Source of the DNA: Metabacillus arenae
Lineage (GTDB): Bacteria; Bacillota; Bacilli; Bacillales; Bacillaceae
Direction: 5' to 3'
Length of the DNA stretch: 57,385 bases
Assembly: GCF_014773385.1 (NCBI RefSeq)
Contig: NZ_JACXAI010000038.1
Span: 1-57,385 of the forward strand
Shown: positions 8,054 to 16,394 of the stretch, one piece after another
How the letters are laid out: every line of letters begins with the position of its first letter
Numbering within the stretch: the first letter of the stretch is position 1
Position numbers and translations under genes: made by a program
The notes under the pieces: model-generated
The model's database searches: none
Seen by the model: the letters and a program-made list of their open reading frames with translations, nothing else
What the model was told of the DNA's origin: nothing

Positions 8054-8644
8054 TTATTGTAAATGCTTCGGTATACTAGTTGAATTTTTATTTATCGTCT
8101 CAGTAAAAATATTATTTTGAGAAGAGCTGCTTGAAATTGGCAATACACCAGTTTGAAGCAATTGAATAAGGTTTTGAATATCTTCCTTTGTGGCAGGCTG
8201 CTTTTCTTCTTTTAGTGTATATCCTAATTGTCCGCTTGGCTCAAGTGTAGCGACTTGAACATCATTTATCGATGCAATCCCCGATTGCCTTAAACGTGCT
8301 TCTAATTTATCTACGGGAAGACGGAGTTTTTTTAAGTTTTTTTCATTTAAAACCCCGTTTTCAATTACTGGCAAAGCTTTACCTGAAATGAACGTTTCAA
8401 GCCAATCAAACTTAAATTGGATAAATTCAGTAACCATTAAGCTTAGGACTAATAGAGCTGCGACCCCAAAAGTCGGCCAAAGTCCATTTCCGGTGACTGG
8501 CTGAATAAGCAATGTCCCGATCCCGATCATAATAACTGTTTGCGGAATTGTCATCTGAGAGATGGACCTTCTTCCACTAATCCTTAATAGGAGACTACCA
8601 ATTATAAAGATAATAACTGGCTGCCAAATCAGATTTATATTCAT
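8054..8644 (-). CDS. DUF421 family membrane protein (YetF-like)
   Basis: A 196-residue protein with three N-terminal membrane helices (about residues 4-75) and a cytoplasmic DUF421 domain (ALPVIENGVLNEKNLKKLRLPVDKLEARLRQSGI, then DVQVATLEPSGQLGYTL). B. subtilis has several such proteins of uncertain function; some are spore-membrane proteins. The frame opens at 8662, but ATG 8644 has AAGGAGAG at good spacing and begins MNINLIWQ, so I chose it. It stands alone on the minus strand between the palindromic repeat and a divergent small gene. Confidence 0.85.
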   Translation of the reverse strand: MNINLIWQPVIIFIIGSLLLRISGRRSISQMTIPQTVIMIGIGTLLIQPVTGNGLWPTFGVAALLVLSLMVTEFIQFKFDWLETFISGKALPVIENGVLNEKNLKKLRLPVDKLEARLRQSGIASINDVQVATLEPSGQLGYTLKEEKQPATKEDIQNLIQLLQTGVLPISSSSSQNNIFTETINKNSTSIPKHLQ

Positions 8645-8921
8645 TTTAACTCTCCTTCGCACATGTAATGAAGGCTGTTACTATACCAAGCATTAATTCC
8701 AGTGTTACTATCTTTTGTATTAGGATAAATTGATATACCTTAAACATTAATAGAGCAGGAATTTCCTCAATAAAGAAGAACATTTAAGGTTATAACCAAA
8801 AATGTGGTGTTATCATTTTTCGAAAATAAAATAAGAGTATCTTTTACACAGAAAAAATCTTCCATCAACTACAAGGGCCATAGCGAAAGAATATTAAAAG
8901 GAATTTAATGGGGGCAAAAAG

Positions 8922-9212
8922 ATGGAGAAATCATTTCTTGCAGGTTCATTTCTGTTGGTAGTCGGAGTATTGTTTTCAGTGATGCTAAATGATTGGACCC
9001 TTATTTACAAAATTTCTGGATCTGCAGGATTGACCGCTTTACTTATTAGCGGGCTATTAATAGGAGCCTTTATAAATGGAGATCCATTTAGAGCCAATGA
9101 GCACTCTGAAGACCAAGAAGACCGTAGGAGGCGCACAAATTATGCTTTTCTTTATGCGGCATTTAGTGTTCCTAACCTTGTTGGATCTGTTGTTTTTTAT
9201 TTATTTAGTTAA
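8922..9212 (+). CDS. DUF5316 family small membrane protein
   Basis: A 96-residue protein with three predicted membrane helices: residues 5-22, 30-50 and 74-95. A charged loop (HSEDQEDRRRRT) separates the last two. The layout, including YKISG before helix 2 and the GAF-NGD-RAN motif, matches DUF5316 proteins of Bacillus, whose role is unknown. Start ATG has GGGGG about 6 nt upstream. It converges on the lipoprotein gene and they share the hairpin at 9211-9242. Confidence 0.7.
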   Translation: MEKSFLAGSFLLVVGVLFSVMLNDWTLIYKISGSAGLTALLISGLLIGAFINGDPFRANEHSEDQEDRRRRTNYAFLYAAFSVPNLVGSVVFYLFS

Positions 9213-9242
9213 AAAAGAAGAAGCTGCTGGAGCTTCTTCTTT
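9211..9242. terminator. Bidirectional terminator
   Basis: AAAGAAGAAGCT, loop GCTGG, AGCTTCTTCTTT. The T-run is best on the minus strand (six T), so it mainly ends the lipoprotein transcript but also follows the DUF5316 gene. Confidence 0.8.
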
Positions 9243-9259
9243 AGTGTAATATGCTGAAA

Positions 9260-10024
9260 TTAGATTTTAATGTCGATTTTTGCACCTTTTTTAAGCTCTT
9301 CTACTTGTTTGGTGAGCTTCTCTTGCTTCTTTTGCTGCTCAAGTTGTTGTTTGATTTGAGGTTTTATTTCTTCAAGCTTAGGAGGCTTTTGACCACTGCT
9401 TTCTCCTTGCTTAGAAACTTGATCATAATAAGTCTGAATCTCTTCATCTGTTACTTCATCTACAGGAATTTCTTTTTCAACATACTGTGTATATTTAATA
9501 TTGTCAGCAATTTGAGTTTCTAGTTTATTCATGTCTAAACCAGCTTTTTTCATAGCATCTTTAAATTCTTTATCACTTTTGAAATTTTTCTTCGTTTCGT
9601 CTAGTTGTTTTTTTACTTCGTCTTCTGACGCTTTATAGCCCTTTTTATCTGCCTCTTGAAGCAGGAGCGTTTGTCCCACTAAACTATCGATTGTTTGCTC
9701 CTTAACTTGCTTTGCTGCTTCTTTAGAAGTTGGATCTTGTCCCATTTGCTGGAACTGCATTTGTGAAGAAGACAACAAGGCATTATAATCGCTGCCGAGG
9801 ATTTCCTTATCGTTAACGACAGCAACTGTCTTATTATCTTCAACTTTTTGTGCTTCTAACTTTTTCTGCATTTCTTTCATTTGCTCTTCTTGCTTCTGCT
9901 GCTCATTTTGCGTTGTTTCTGTTTTAGCCTCTTTATTTGAATTTTTACTCTCTTCATTTGATCCACATGCTGTTAACACAACAGCCAATAGTCCAGTAAT
10001 AAGGATGTACATGGTTTTCTTCAT
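9260..10024 (-). CDS. SurA_N-type lipoprotein, probable extracytoplasmic chaperone
   Basis: A 254-residue lipoprotein. The signal peptide ends in the lipobox LTAC with Cys20. A Glu/Lys/Gln-rich coiled region (residues 25-62) precedes a SurA N-terminal-like domain (VAVVNDKEILGSDYNALL, then EQTIDSLVGQTLLLQEADKKGYKASEDEVKKQL). The chain ends in another charged helix (EIKPQIKQQLEQQKKQEKLTKQVEELKK) without a parvulin domain, which PrsA has. It is therefore probably a membrane-anchored chaperone for exported proteins rather than a prolyl isomerase. An AT-rich gap lies upstream. The specific client is unknown. Confidence 0.8.
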   Translation of the reverse strand: MKKTMYILITGLLAVVLTACGSNEESKNSNKEAKTETTQNEQQKQEEQMKEMQKKLEAQKVEDNKTVAVVNDKEILGSDYNALLSSSQMQFQQMGQDPTSKEAAKQVKEQTIDSLVGQTLLLQEADKKGYKASEDEVKKQLDETKKNFKSDKEFKDAMKKAGLDMNKLETQIADNIKYTQYVEKEIPVDEVTDEEIQTYYDQVSKQGESSGQKPPKLEEIKPQIKQQLEQQKKQEKLTKQVEELKKGAKIDIKI

Positions 10025-10397
10025 AATCTAACTCCTTCCGTGATCTAGAAGTATAATTTTCTTATTGAAAAAAATCATCTAGTCCGCATTATAAAGGATA
10101 TTAACTAAAAAAGAAACCTTGTGAGCGCACCCATTACAATTTGTAACAGTATTGAAATGCTTTGTAATGATTGTATATACTGCTAGAGATAAAATGGGAT
10201 GAAAAAACAAGTGGGACAGCTTAGGGCTTAAAATAAATTGTTAAATACACCAAATTGCGGAATTATGTTGTAATCACCAGTTTTGCTTGCTGAGTAATGG
10301 AGAAAAGTCTATTTAGGCCCTATTTAGAAAATAACATTATATAGTAGAATGAAAGTATTAAAAATTACCAATTTATGATTGGGCGAGCGGGGGTATT
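10025..10397. other. Divergent intergenic region
   Basis: About 370 bp between the minus-strand lipoprotein and a plus-strand membrane protein. An interrupted inverted sequence (ACAATTTGTAAC ... GTAATGATTGT, 10136-10173) may carry the divergent promoters. No gene or clear terminator is seen. Confidence 0.4.
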
Positions 10398-10709
10398 ATG
10401 AGTTTATTAATGAAAGCATTGGTAATAGGAGTTTTAATGGCAGCTCTTATTTCATTTTGTTTTAACCTTGGTAATGAGTTTACTTTTGTATTATTTGGTT
10501 GTCCTATAATCGTTATTATTTCGTCGATAATAGGTTTCCTGGTAACAAAAAAGTGGTACATCGTGCCTGGGATAACGCTTATCCTTTTTACAATTCTATC
10601 CTTTACAACCTTCAATGAATCTTTCTTTTTCTGGGTCATCGTTTATACATTAATTGCTGTACTTGTATGTTTCATCATGTTGTTTGTAAAAAAGGGAGCA
10701 GTTAAATGA
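10398..10709 (+). CDS. Small membrane protein, DUF2651-like
   Basis: A 103-residue protein made almost entirely of four membrane helices (about residues 4-22, 26-47, 53-71 and 75-97) ending in a short positive tail (KKGAVK). The KKWYIVPGITLILFTILSF and SFFFWVIVYTLIA segments resemble the DUF2651 family of Bacillus. ATG 10398 has a GGGGG site four nt ahead. Function unknown; a weak hairpin with TTTTTT (10718-10749) follows. Confidence 0.55.
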   Translation: MSLLMKALVIGVLMAALISFCFNLGNEFTFVLFGCPIIVIISSIIGFLVTKKWYIVPGITLILFTILSFTTFNESFFFWVIVYTLIAVLVCFIMLFVKKGAVK

Positions 10710-10890
10710 TAATCCCTAAGACAAGCTTCTTCGAAACCTAGTCTTTTTTCGGGAGAAGTATAAGCCGAAACCGTTGAATATAAGTTGGTTCCCCGGCATT
10801 TTATTTTCTATTTACTGTATTGGGAATTTAGGGAATTTTTATAACTAGTACCTTCATATTTTGTACAGTTCTTAAGAGGGGAAAATTGAA

Positions 10891-10924
10891 TAAAAAACGC
10901 CAGGTTCCTTATTTAGGGCCTGGC
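10891..10924 (-). terminator. Terminator of the holin-like gene
   Basis: Read on the minus strand: GCCAGG, a loop of about 14 nt, CCTGGC, then GTTTTTTATT. Confidence 0.7.
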
Positions 10925-10932
10925 ACCAGTGT

Positions 10933-11172
10933 CTACTTGATTAATCCCTGATTTTTCAAAACTTTCTTCTGCTCTTGAGCCTTTTTACTAACATAGGTGT
11001 TCTTCCAAATAGCATAAAGGTTCACCACTAATGCAACGAAGGAGGAAAGAAGAACAACAAATGCGTTAATGCTGTCTTGTGTGAACCAGTCAAATTGAAC
11101 ACCAATCGTCCCTAAAAACAATAGCAATGAGGTTAAAAATCCACCTATTAAAGTAAAAACATCCTTTTTCAT
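10933..11172 (-). CDS. Phage holin-like protein
   Basis: A 79-residue protein with two membrane helices (residues 5-22 and 34-55), a negatively charged link, and a basic tail (WKNTYVSKKAQEQKKVLKNQG). This topology and tail resemble SPP1-type holins, which make pores in the cytoplasmic membrane to release endolysins. There is no endolysin or other phage gene nearby, so it may be a domesticated or stray holin. GTG 11181 and ATG 11178 also lie in frame, but ATG 11172 is best spaced (8 nt) from AAGGAG. Confidence 0.6.
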   Translation of the reverse strand: MKKDVFTLIGGFLTSLLLFLGTIGVQFDWFTQDSINAFVVLLSSFVALVVNLYAIWKNTYVSKKAQEQKKVLKNQGLIK

Positions 11173-11315
11173 TCTCATCACTCCTTGTACTATATATTAA
11201 TGAAAAAAGCCAGCCGATTATGAGAGGCTAATTGATTAATTTAGTAACTGATTTTAGGAACTATTGAACTAGCACAGTATATGAAAGGTTTAATATTTTT
11301 GGAGGCGGTAACACC

Positions 11316-11831
11316 TTGGAGAACATAGAAGTAGTTATTGAAAAGTATAATGAAAATTGGGTGAAGAGGTACCATGATGAGAAACAGATCATACTAAAGG
11401 CAGTGGGAGCTTTTCTGGTTGGTATCCAGCATATTGGGAGTACGTCGATTAAAGGGCTGGGTGCAAAGCCAATTATAGATATTATGGCAGGCGTTCATGA
11501 TTTGGCTAATTACAAATCCTTGGTAGAGCCATTAAATTCGATAGACTATGAATATGTATCAAAAGAAAATTTTCCGGATCGGAAATTTTTCCGTAAGGGT
11601 CCTTGGGGAAAAGGAACAGTGCACTTACATGTTTGTGAGCATAAAAGCTTAGAATGGGAAGAAAAAATTCTATTCCGCGATTATTTACGGAATCATCCAA
11701 ACAAAAGAGATGAGTATTTCAACTTGAAAAATGCATTAGCCCAAAAGTACAAGCTAAATCGTTCAGCCTACACCGAAGCGAAAACCGAGTTTATACGAAA
11801 TATTATCAGCTTAGCGAAAAAAATCATTTGA
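11316..11831 (+). CDS. GrpB/UPF0157 family protein
   Basis: A 171-residue protein of the GrpB (UPF0157) family, which has a nucleotidyltransferase-like fold. The family core is present: HIGSTSIKGLGAKPIIDIM (residues 39-57) and the conserved HLHVCEHKSLEWEEKILFRDYLRNHP stretch. The start is TTG 11316 with GGAGGCGG about 8 nt ahead. Some family members are fused to dephospho-CoA kinase, but the reaction of stand-alone forms is not established. A small membrane-protein gene begins 16 bp downstream and is probably co-transcribed. Confidence 0.85.
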   Translation: MENIEVVIEKYNENWVKRYHDEKQIILKAVGAFLVGIQHIGSTSIKGLGAKPIIDIMAGVHDLANYKSLVEPLNSIDYEYVSKENFPDRKFFRKGPWGKGTVHLHVCEHKSLEWEEKILFRDYLRNHPNKRDEYFNLKNALAQKYKLNRSAYTEAKTEFIRNIISLAKKII

Positions 11832-11847
11832 AAAAGCGGTGATAATT

Positions 11848-12078
11848 TTGAAAAAGTATTTCATATTTATAACTTGTTTCGGACTAATAATGATAGTTTT
11901 TCAAATTTTATCTGGTTGGATTCTTACAGTTACTTATACTCCTGTTATGTCTGCGATAGACAATAATCTCAATCAAGAAGTTACATTTGGTGAAAGATCC
12001 ATATTTTCAACTCTGGTCCCATTTATAGCTGCTACAATCGCCTACTGCCTTTCGCAAAAGTGGGGAAGTCGTGCATAG
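11848..12078 (+). CDS. Small membrane protein (76 aa)
   Basis: Two hydrophobic helices (about residues 4-26 and 52-68) joined by a polar loop (TPVMSAIDNNLNQEVTFGERS). I recognise no family. TTG 11848 has GGTGA about 7 nt upstream and starts MKKYFIF; GTG 11839 in frame is the alternative. The last codons and the TAG stop lie inside the first unit of the CATAGAA tandem array, so the repeat has formed the C-terminus (KWGSRA). Confidence 0.55.
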   Translation: MKKYFIFITCFGLIMIVFQILSGWILTVTYTPVMSAIDNNLNQEVTFGERSIFSTLVPFIAATIAYCLSQKWGSRA

Positions 12079-12205
12079 AACCGAACTCGTTCATAGAATC
12101 GAGAAAGTCGTGCATAGAAATCCAGAACTCGAGCATAGAACCATAAAAGTCATGCATAGAATGCCCAAACTAGTGCATAGAAGGAGAAGTCTCTCATAGA
12201 GAGGT
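12065..12205. repeat. Short tandem array, family II (about 21-bp period, 7 units)
   Basis: Seven units carry the core GTCGTGCATAGAA in varied form. The CATAGAA (or CATAGAG) heptamer recurs at 12074, 12092, 12113, 12134, 12155, 12176 and 12195, spacing 18, 21, 21, 21, 21 and 19 bp. Sequence between cores varies freely. It lies between the small membrane protein and the methionine riboswitch promoter. Confidence 0.9.
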
Positions 12206-12336
12206 AGAAAACTCGGACCTAAATCGCCTCACCACATGCATTAATATTGATATAGTTAAGCGGAGATTATATATCAATTTAAAGGTTCATTCAAAATGGT
12301 AACATTTTCATATTTACATATAGTGCGTTGTATCGA

Positions 12337-12365
12337 TTGACAAAATATCAGCATTTTAGTATTAT
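12337..12365 (+). promoter_or_regulatory. SigA promoter of the methionine operon
   Basis: TTGACA (12337-12342) and TATTAT (12360-12365) with a 17-bp spacer. It lies some 35 bp before the SAM riboswitch. Confidence 0.75.
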
Positions 12366-12398
12366 ACTACTTACGTTTAATTTAACTTAAAATTTAAA

Positions 12399-12500
12399 CT
12401 TATCCTGAGTGACTGAGGGACTAGGCCCTATGACGTCCGGCAACCCCCTGTTTGGGAAGGTGCCAATTCCTGCAGAATGACTTTCATTCTGAAAGATAAG
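12399..12500 (+). ncRNA. SAM-I (S-box) riboswitch aptamer
   Basis: The conserved S-box elements appear in order: CTTATC opening P1, GAGGGACTAGGCCCTATGA, CCGGCAACC, AAGGTGCCAATTCC with TGCAG, a P4-type hairpin (AGAATGACTTTCATTCT), and closing GATAAG. S-adenosylmethionine binding favours the terminator downstream, so metNPQ and the following dehydrogenase would be expressed when SAM is low. Aptamer identity is clear from conserved sequence; the switching behaviour is inferred from the class. Confidence 0.96.
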
Positions 12501-12521
12501 CCGAGATAAAGATATTGTTTC

Positions 12522-12556
12522 GATGCTTCTTTCAGATGAAAGAGGCATTTTTTTAT
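12522..12556 (+). terminator. Riboswitch-controlled terminator
   Basis: ATGCTTCTTTC, loop AGAT, GAAAGAGGCAT, then seven T. It lies about 20 nt after the SAM aptamer and 60 bp before metN, as expected for a transcriptional OFF switch. Confidence 0.9.
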
Positions 12557-12615
12557 GCAGTTAAGGATATTTTTTTCAAGTTATACTGCGTTTGTTGATG
12601 AAAGGAGGTCATTTT

Positions 12616-13629
12616 ATGATAGAAATTCGAAATCTTTCTAAGATTTATAAAACAAAGAATGGTCATGTAAAAGGTGTAGATAATGTTTCGCTTACTATAC
12701 AAGAAGGTGAAATCTACGGGATTGTCGGCTATTCCGGTGCGGGTAAAAGTTCGTTGCTTCGCTGCATCAATTTATTGGAGCGGCCGACTTCTGGCGGAAT
12801 AACTGTAGGCGGCATCGATCTTACTTCTTTAAAGGATGGAGACTTACGCTTGGCTCGGTTAAAAATTGGCATGATCTTTCAGCATTTTTATTTAATCAGC
12901 CAGAAAACGGTGTTTGAGAATATTGCCTTTTCTTTGAAGGCTGCCAAAACACCACCCGGCAAAATTAAAAATCGGGTTGAAGATCTGCTTGAAATGGTTG
13001 GCCTTGCTGATAAACGGGATGTCTATCCTTCGCAGCTGAGCGGCGGTCAAAAGCAGCGTGTCGGCATTGCACGGGCCCTTGCCAACAATCCAAATGTCCT
13101 ATTATGTGATGAAGCGACTTCAGCTCTGGATCCGACTACAACAAAGTCGATTTTGAATCTGTTAAAGAAAATCAACAAAGAGCTCAATATTACGATCATT
13201 TTGATTACCCATGAGATGAACGTAGTAAAGGAAATTTGCGACCGGATGGCCATTATGCAAGAAGGCCGAGTGATTGAAGAAGGCCGGGTATATGACATTT
13301 TTGCGACCCCGCAGGAAGAACTGACAAAAGAATTCATTGAAAGCGTAGTTTCTTTTGAAATGCCTGAGGTTATTTTAAATAAATGCAAAGGTACGATTGT
13401 GAAAGTGTTGTTCAGGGGTGAGGTAGCTGGGGAGGGTGTCATTTCCGATACACTTCAGCAATTTAACGTGAAAGGCAATTTCCTGCATGGCTCGATTGAA
13501 TATATACAAGAATCGCCTCTCGGTATTTTTGTTATGGAGCTAAAGGGAGAAAACGAAGAAATCGAAAAAGCGCTCCAGTTTATAAAAAATCGATCTGCAC
13601 AAGTGGAGGTGTTACGTGATGGAGTTTGA
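12616..13629 (+). CDS. metN: Methionine ABC transporter ATP-binding protein MetN
   Basis: The 337-residue ATPase of the methionine importer. Walker A is GYSGAGKS (38-45), the signature LSGGQ is at 141-145 and Walker B is VLLCDE (161-166). The C-terminal NIL domain (about 260-337), which binds methionine for feedback control, is present. An in-frame ATG at 12592 lacks a ribosome site; ATG 12616 follows AAAGGAGGT, so I chose it. First gene of the riboswitch-controlled operon; its stop overlaps the permease start by 11 bp. Confidence 0.95.
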   Translation: MIEIRNLSKIYKTKNGHVKGVDNVSLTIQEGEIYGIVGYSGAGKSSLLRCINLLERPTSGGITVGGIDLTSLKDGDLRLARLKIGMIFQHFYLISQKTVFENIAFSLKAAKTPPGKIKNRVEDLLEMVGLADKRDVYPSQLSGGQKQRVGIARALANNPNVLLCDEATSALDPTTTKSILNLLKKINKELNITIILITHEMNVVKEICDRMAIMQEGRVIEEGRVYDIFATPQEELTKEFIESVVSFEMPEVILNKCKGTIVKVLFRGEVAGEGVISDTLQQFNVKGNFLHGSIEYIQESPLGIFVMELKGENEEIEKALQFIKNRSAQVEVLRDGV

Positions 13630-14290
13630 TATTAATCATCTCCTTGAAACTATTCCTGACATAAATCAGGCGTTTCTTCAAACGATCTATATGATTGCCA
13701 TTTCTTTGGCGGTAGCTGTCCTGATTGGTCTGCCTCTCGGTATCCTTTTATTTGTCACCGACAAAGGATTATTCTGGGAAAATCGCTTGGTCAAAATAAT
13801 ATTGGGCTTTGTGGTCAATATGGTGAGATCTGTACCGTTTCTTATCTTATTAGTGGCTTTAATTCCATTAACAAATTATCTAGTAAATACAACGATTGGG
13901 CCAACTGCGGCGAGTGTGTCCCTCTCGGTTGCGGCCATTCCGTTTTTTGCCCGCATTGTGGAAACAGCTTTCCGTGAAATTGATAAAGGTGTGATTGAGG
14001 CAGCGATTGCGGCTGGTGCTACTCCGTGGATGATCATTAAGGATGTGCTCCTGCTTGAGGCCAAATCTGGGATTATCTCAGGTGTCACGTTAACCCTCAT
14101 CAGTTTAATTGGATTTTCAGCAATGGCTGGTGTTGTTGGCGGGGGTGGAATTGGTGATTTGGCCATTCGCTTTGGATATTATCGTTATGATGACACGATC
14201 ATGATTGCGACAGTTGTCATTTTAATCATTTTAGTTCAGGTAATCCAGATTTTTGGTGATACTATTGCCAAAGCTGTTGATAAAAGGTAA
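13619..14290 (+). CDS. metP: Methionine ABC transporter permease MetP (MetI)
   Basis: A 223-residue inner-membrane permease with about five helices. The coupling loop EIDKGVIEAAIAAGATPWMIIKDVLL shows the ABC permease EAA motif that contacts MetN. TGGAGG lies 9 nt before ATG 13619; GTG 13616 is an alternative start. Overlap with metN indicates translational coupling. B. subtilis calls this subunit MetP, most other species MetI. Confidence 0.94.
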   Translation: MEFDINHLLETIPDINQAFLQTIYMIAISLAVAVLIGLPLGILLFVTDKGLFWENRLVKIILGFVVNMVRSVPFLILLVALIPLTNYLVNTTIGPTAASVSLSVAAIPFFARIVETAFREIDKGVIEAAIAAGATPWMIIKDVLLLEAKSGIISGVTLTLISLIGFSAMAGVVGGGGIGDLAIRFGYYRYDDTIMIATVVILIILVQVIQIFGDTIAKAVDKR

Positions 14291-14406
14291 GGCTCTTTCT
14301 TGAAAAATAAAAGATAGTTAAATAAAGGCAATTGGTGGTACCCGAGCAACACTAAATACTTTACGAGAAAAGTCAAAATTATAGATACAGAAAGTAGGAG
14401 AACTTT

Positions 14407-15231
14407 ATGAAAAAATGGTTTTTAGGTATTATTTTACTAATAGCTGCATCAGTACTGGCTGCATGCGGAGGCAATGAGAGCGAAACGAGCTCAGATACAA
14501 AAGATATTAAAATCGGCGCAACAGCCGGTCCTTACAGCGATATGGTAACTAAAGCGATTAAACCTGGATTAGAAGAAAAAGGATACAAAGTGGAAGTAGT
14601 CGAATTCAGCGATTATATTCAACCGAACAAAGCGCTGAATAATGGAGATATTCAAGCAAACCTTTTTCAGCATACGATTTACCTAGAAAATTTTGCAAAA
14701 GAAAATAATATGGATTTGACAGCTTTATTATCTGTACCGACTGCACCGATGGGTATTTATTCAAACACATATCAATCATTGGATGAAGTAAAAGACGGCG
14801 CTACGATCACAATCCCGAATGATCCTACAAATGCAGCAAGGGCCTTTCAAACTCTTGAAGATGAAGGCTTGATTACTGTAGATGAAGGTGCAGACCCGAT
14901 TACGGTTTCTGAAAAGGATATTATTGAAAATAAGAAAAACCTGAAATTCCAGCCAATTGAAGCTGGTCAGCTTCCTCGTTCTGTGGAAAGTGCAGATTTG
15001 GCTGCAGTACCTGGGAACTTCGCATTGGCTGCCAAAATGGACTTGCTTAGTGCACTGTCTCTTGAAAATATGCTTGATGAATACCGCAATGTTGTTGCTG
15101 TAAAAACAGAAAATAAAGATGCTCAATTTGCTAAAGACATCAAAGCAGTATTAGAGACAGAGGATTTTGAAAAAACCATTGACAAAGAATTTAAAGGATT
15201 TGGAAAACCTGAATGGATGGAAAGCAAGTAA
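14407..15231 (+). CDS. metQ: Methionine-binding lipoprotein MetQ
   Basis: A 274-residue NlpA/MetQ-type lipoprotein that captures methionine outside the membrane and delivers it to MetN/MetP. The signal peptide ends in LAAC with Cys20, followed by a Ser/Thr linker and the binding domain (IKIGATAGPYSDM; FSDYIQPNKALNNGDIQANLFQH; NDPTNAARAFQTLED). Start ATG has AGTAGGAG 5-7 nt upstream. A 116-bp gap after metP may hold processing or a second promoter. Its end overlaps the next gene by 19 bp. Confidence 0.95.
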   Translation: MKKWFLGIILLIAASVLAACGGNESETSSDTKDIKIGATAGPYSDMVTKAIKPGLEEKGYKVEVVEFSDYIQPNKALNNGDIQANLFQHTIYLENFAKENNMDLTALLSVPTAPMGIYSNTYQSLDEVKDGATITIPNDPTNAARAFQTLEDEGLITVDEGADPITVSEKDIIENKKNLKFQPIEAGQLPRSVESADLAAVPGNFALAAKMDLLSALSLENMLDEYRNVVAVKTENKDAQFAKDIKAVLETEDFEKTIDKEFKGFGKPEWMESK

Positions 15232-16343
15232 GAGTGAAGAATATAGAGACCATTTCTGTACATGGAGCACCAAGTGAATATATTTGTCAAGAGGGGATAT
15301 TAAATGAGCTCGAGGCAAAGCTGGTGGAACGCGGTTTTCAAAAGGTACTTATTGTTCATGGCCATAAATCATGGTTAGCAGCTAAATCATTTTTACCGAG
15401 TTTTACATCACTTGAGTGTGAGGAACACACTTATAGAGGGGAATGCTCGCTCTCCCAGATTGAGACCCTCGCGGAGCTTGTCGTCAATGGTTCGTTTGAC
15501 GGGATCATTGGTATTGGCGGGGGAAAAGTACTCGATCTCGTGAAGGCGGCTTGCCATTTGACGAAAAAGCCATCAGTACTGATCCCGACTCTCGCCTCCA
15601 ATTGTGCTCCATGGACTCCTATCAGTGTTATTTATGATGAATTAGGAGGATTTATTCGATATGACGTTTATCCGGTGAGTGCAAGCCTAGTGTTAATTGA
15701 ACCTAAAATATTGTTGGATGCACCGATAAATATGCTAATTGCCGGAATTGGCGATACACTTGCCAAATGGTATGAAGCAGATGTTCAAATGGCAGGAATC
15801 GAAAATAAATCTGTGCCTTTGCAAGTTTCCCATTATACGGCGAGAATGTGCAAGGATGTCCTGCTTCAGCATTCAGAAAGAGCGATAAACGCAGCGAGAG
15901 CAGGCGTATTGAACGAGGACTTTATGAAAGTAAGTGAGGCGATTATCATGCTTGGCGGCATGGTCGGCGGATTTGGTGATCATTATGGCAGGATTGCAGC
16001 AGCTCACTCGATTCATAATGGGTTGACTGTTCTAAAGGAAACACACCAAGCATTACATGGTGAAAAAGTCGCATATGGCATTCTAGTGCAGCTTATGTTG
16101 GAGGGAAAGCAGGGGGAAGTCGAACAACTCCTGCCGTTTTATCACGAGCTCGGTTTACCTGTGTCACTTCGCCATTTAGGTATAAAGGTTATTAATGACG
16201 AAGTGATAGCATTCATCGCAGAAAAATCGGCAATACCCGAAGAGTCAATACATGTCATGCCGATAGGGGATGTCACAGCCGTAAGAGTCAGTGAGGCCAT
16301 TGCCAAGTTGGAGAAGATGAATGCTTCCAATTTTATTAATTAA
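15213..16343 (+). CDS. Iron-type alcohol dehydrogenase, HcxA/YbdH-like
   Basis: A 376-residue member of the group III (iron-containing) alcohol dehydrogenase / glycerol dehydrogenase family. The NAD(P)-binding glycine motif is GIGGGKVLDLVKA, preceded by a Rossmann start (KVLIVHGHKSW). Metal-site candidates are Asp in GIGDTLAKWYEAD and histidines in AAAHSIHNGL and ALHGEKVAYG. It resembles E. coli HcxA (YbdH), a hydroxycarboxylate dehydrogenase that reduces 2-oxoacids. The gene overlaps metQ by 19 bp (ATG 15213); GTG 15234, just after the metQ stop, is an alternative. Cotranscription under the SAM riboswitch suggests a methionine-linked 2-oxoacid or hydroxyacid as substrate, which is inference. 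Confidence 0.8.
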   Translation: MDGKQVRVKNIETISVHGAPSEYICQEGILNELEAKLVERGFQKVLIVHGHKSWLAAKSFLPSFTSLECEEHTYRGECSLSQIETLAELVVNGSFDGIIGIGGGKVLDLVKAACHLTKKPSVLIPTLASNCAPWTPISVIYDELGGFIRYDVYPVSASLVLIEPKILLDAPINMLIAGIGDTLAKWYEADVQMAGIENKSVPLQVSHYTARMCKDVLLQHSERAINAARAGVLNEDFMKVSEAIIMLGGMVGGFGDHYGRIAAAHSIHNGLTVLKETHQALHGEKVAYGILVQLMLEGKQGEVEQLLPFYHELGLPVSLRHLGIKVINDEVIAFIAEKSAIPEESIHVMPIGDVTAVRVSEAIAKLEKMNASNFIN

Positions 16344-16351
16344 AACTAAGG

Positions 16352-16394
16352 AAAAGCTTATCGAAGGACAGATGTCTTTCGATAGGCTTTTTTG
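16352..16394 (+). terminator. Terminator of the methionine operon
   Basis: AAGCTTATCGAA and TTCGATAGGCTT form the stem around GGACAGATGTC, followed by TTTTT. Confidence 0.88.

Noticed and set aside
9251-9523. Plus-strand hydrophobic frame inside the SurA_N-type lipoprotein gene
   Set aside because: It is the antisense of a Lys/Glu/Gln-rich coding region, which always reads as Leu/Phe-rich on the other strand.
14320-14360. 'ggtggtacccgagcaac' resembles the conserved end of a T-box leader
   Set aside because: No stem I, specifier loop or terminator is visible around it and it lies between metP and metQ, already under a SAM riboswitch. A chance match or decayed fragment is more likely.
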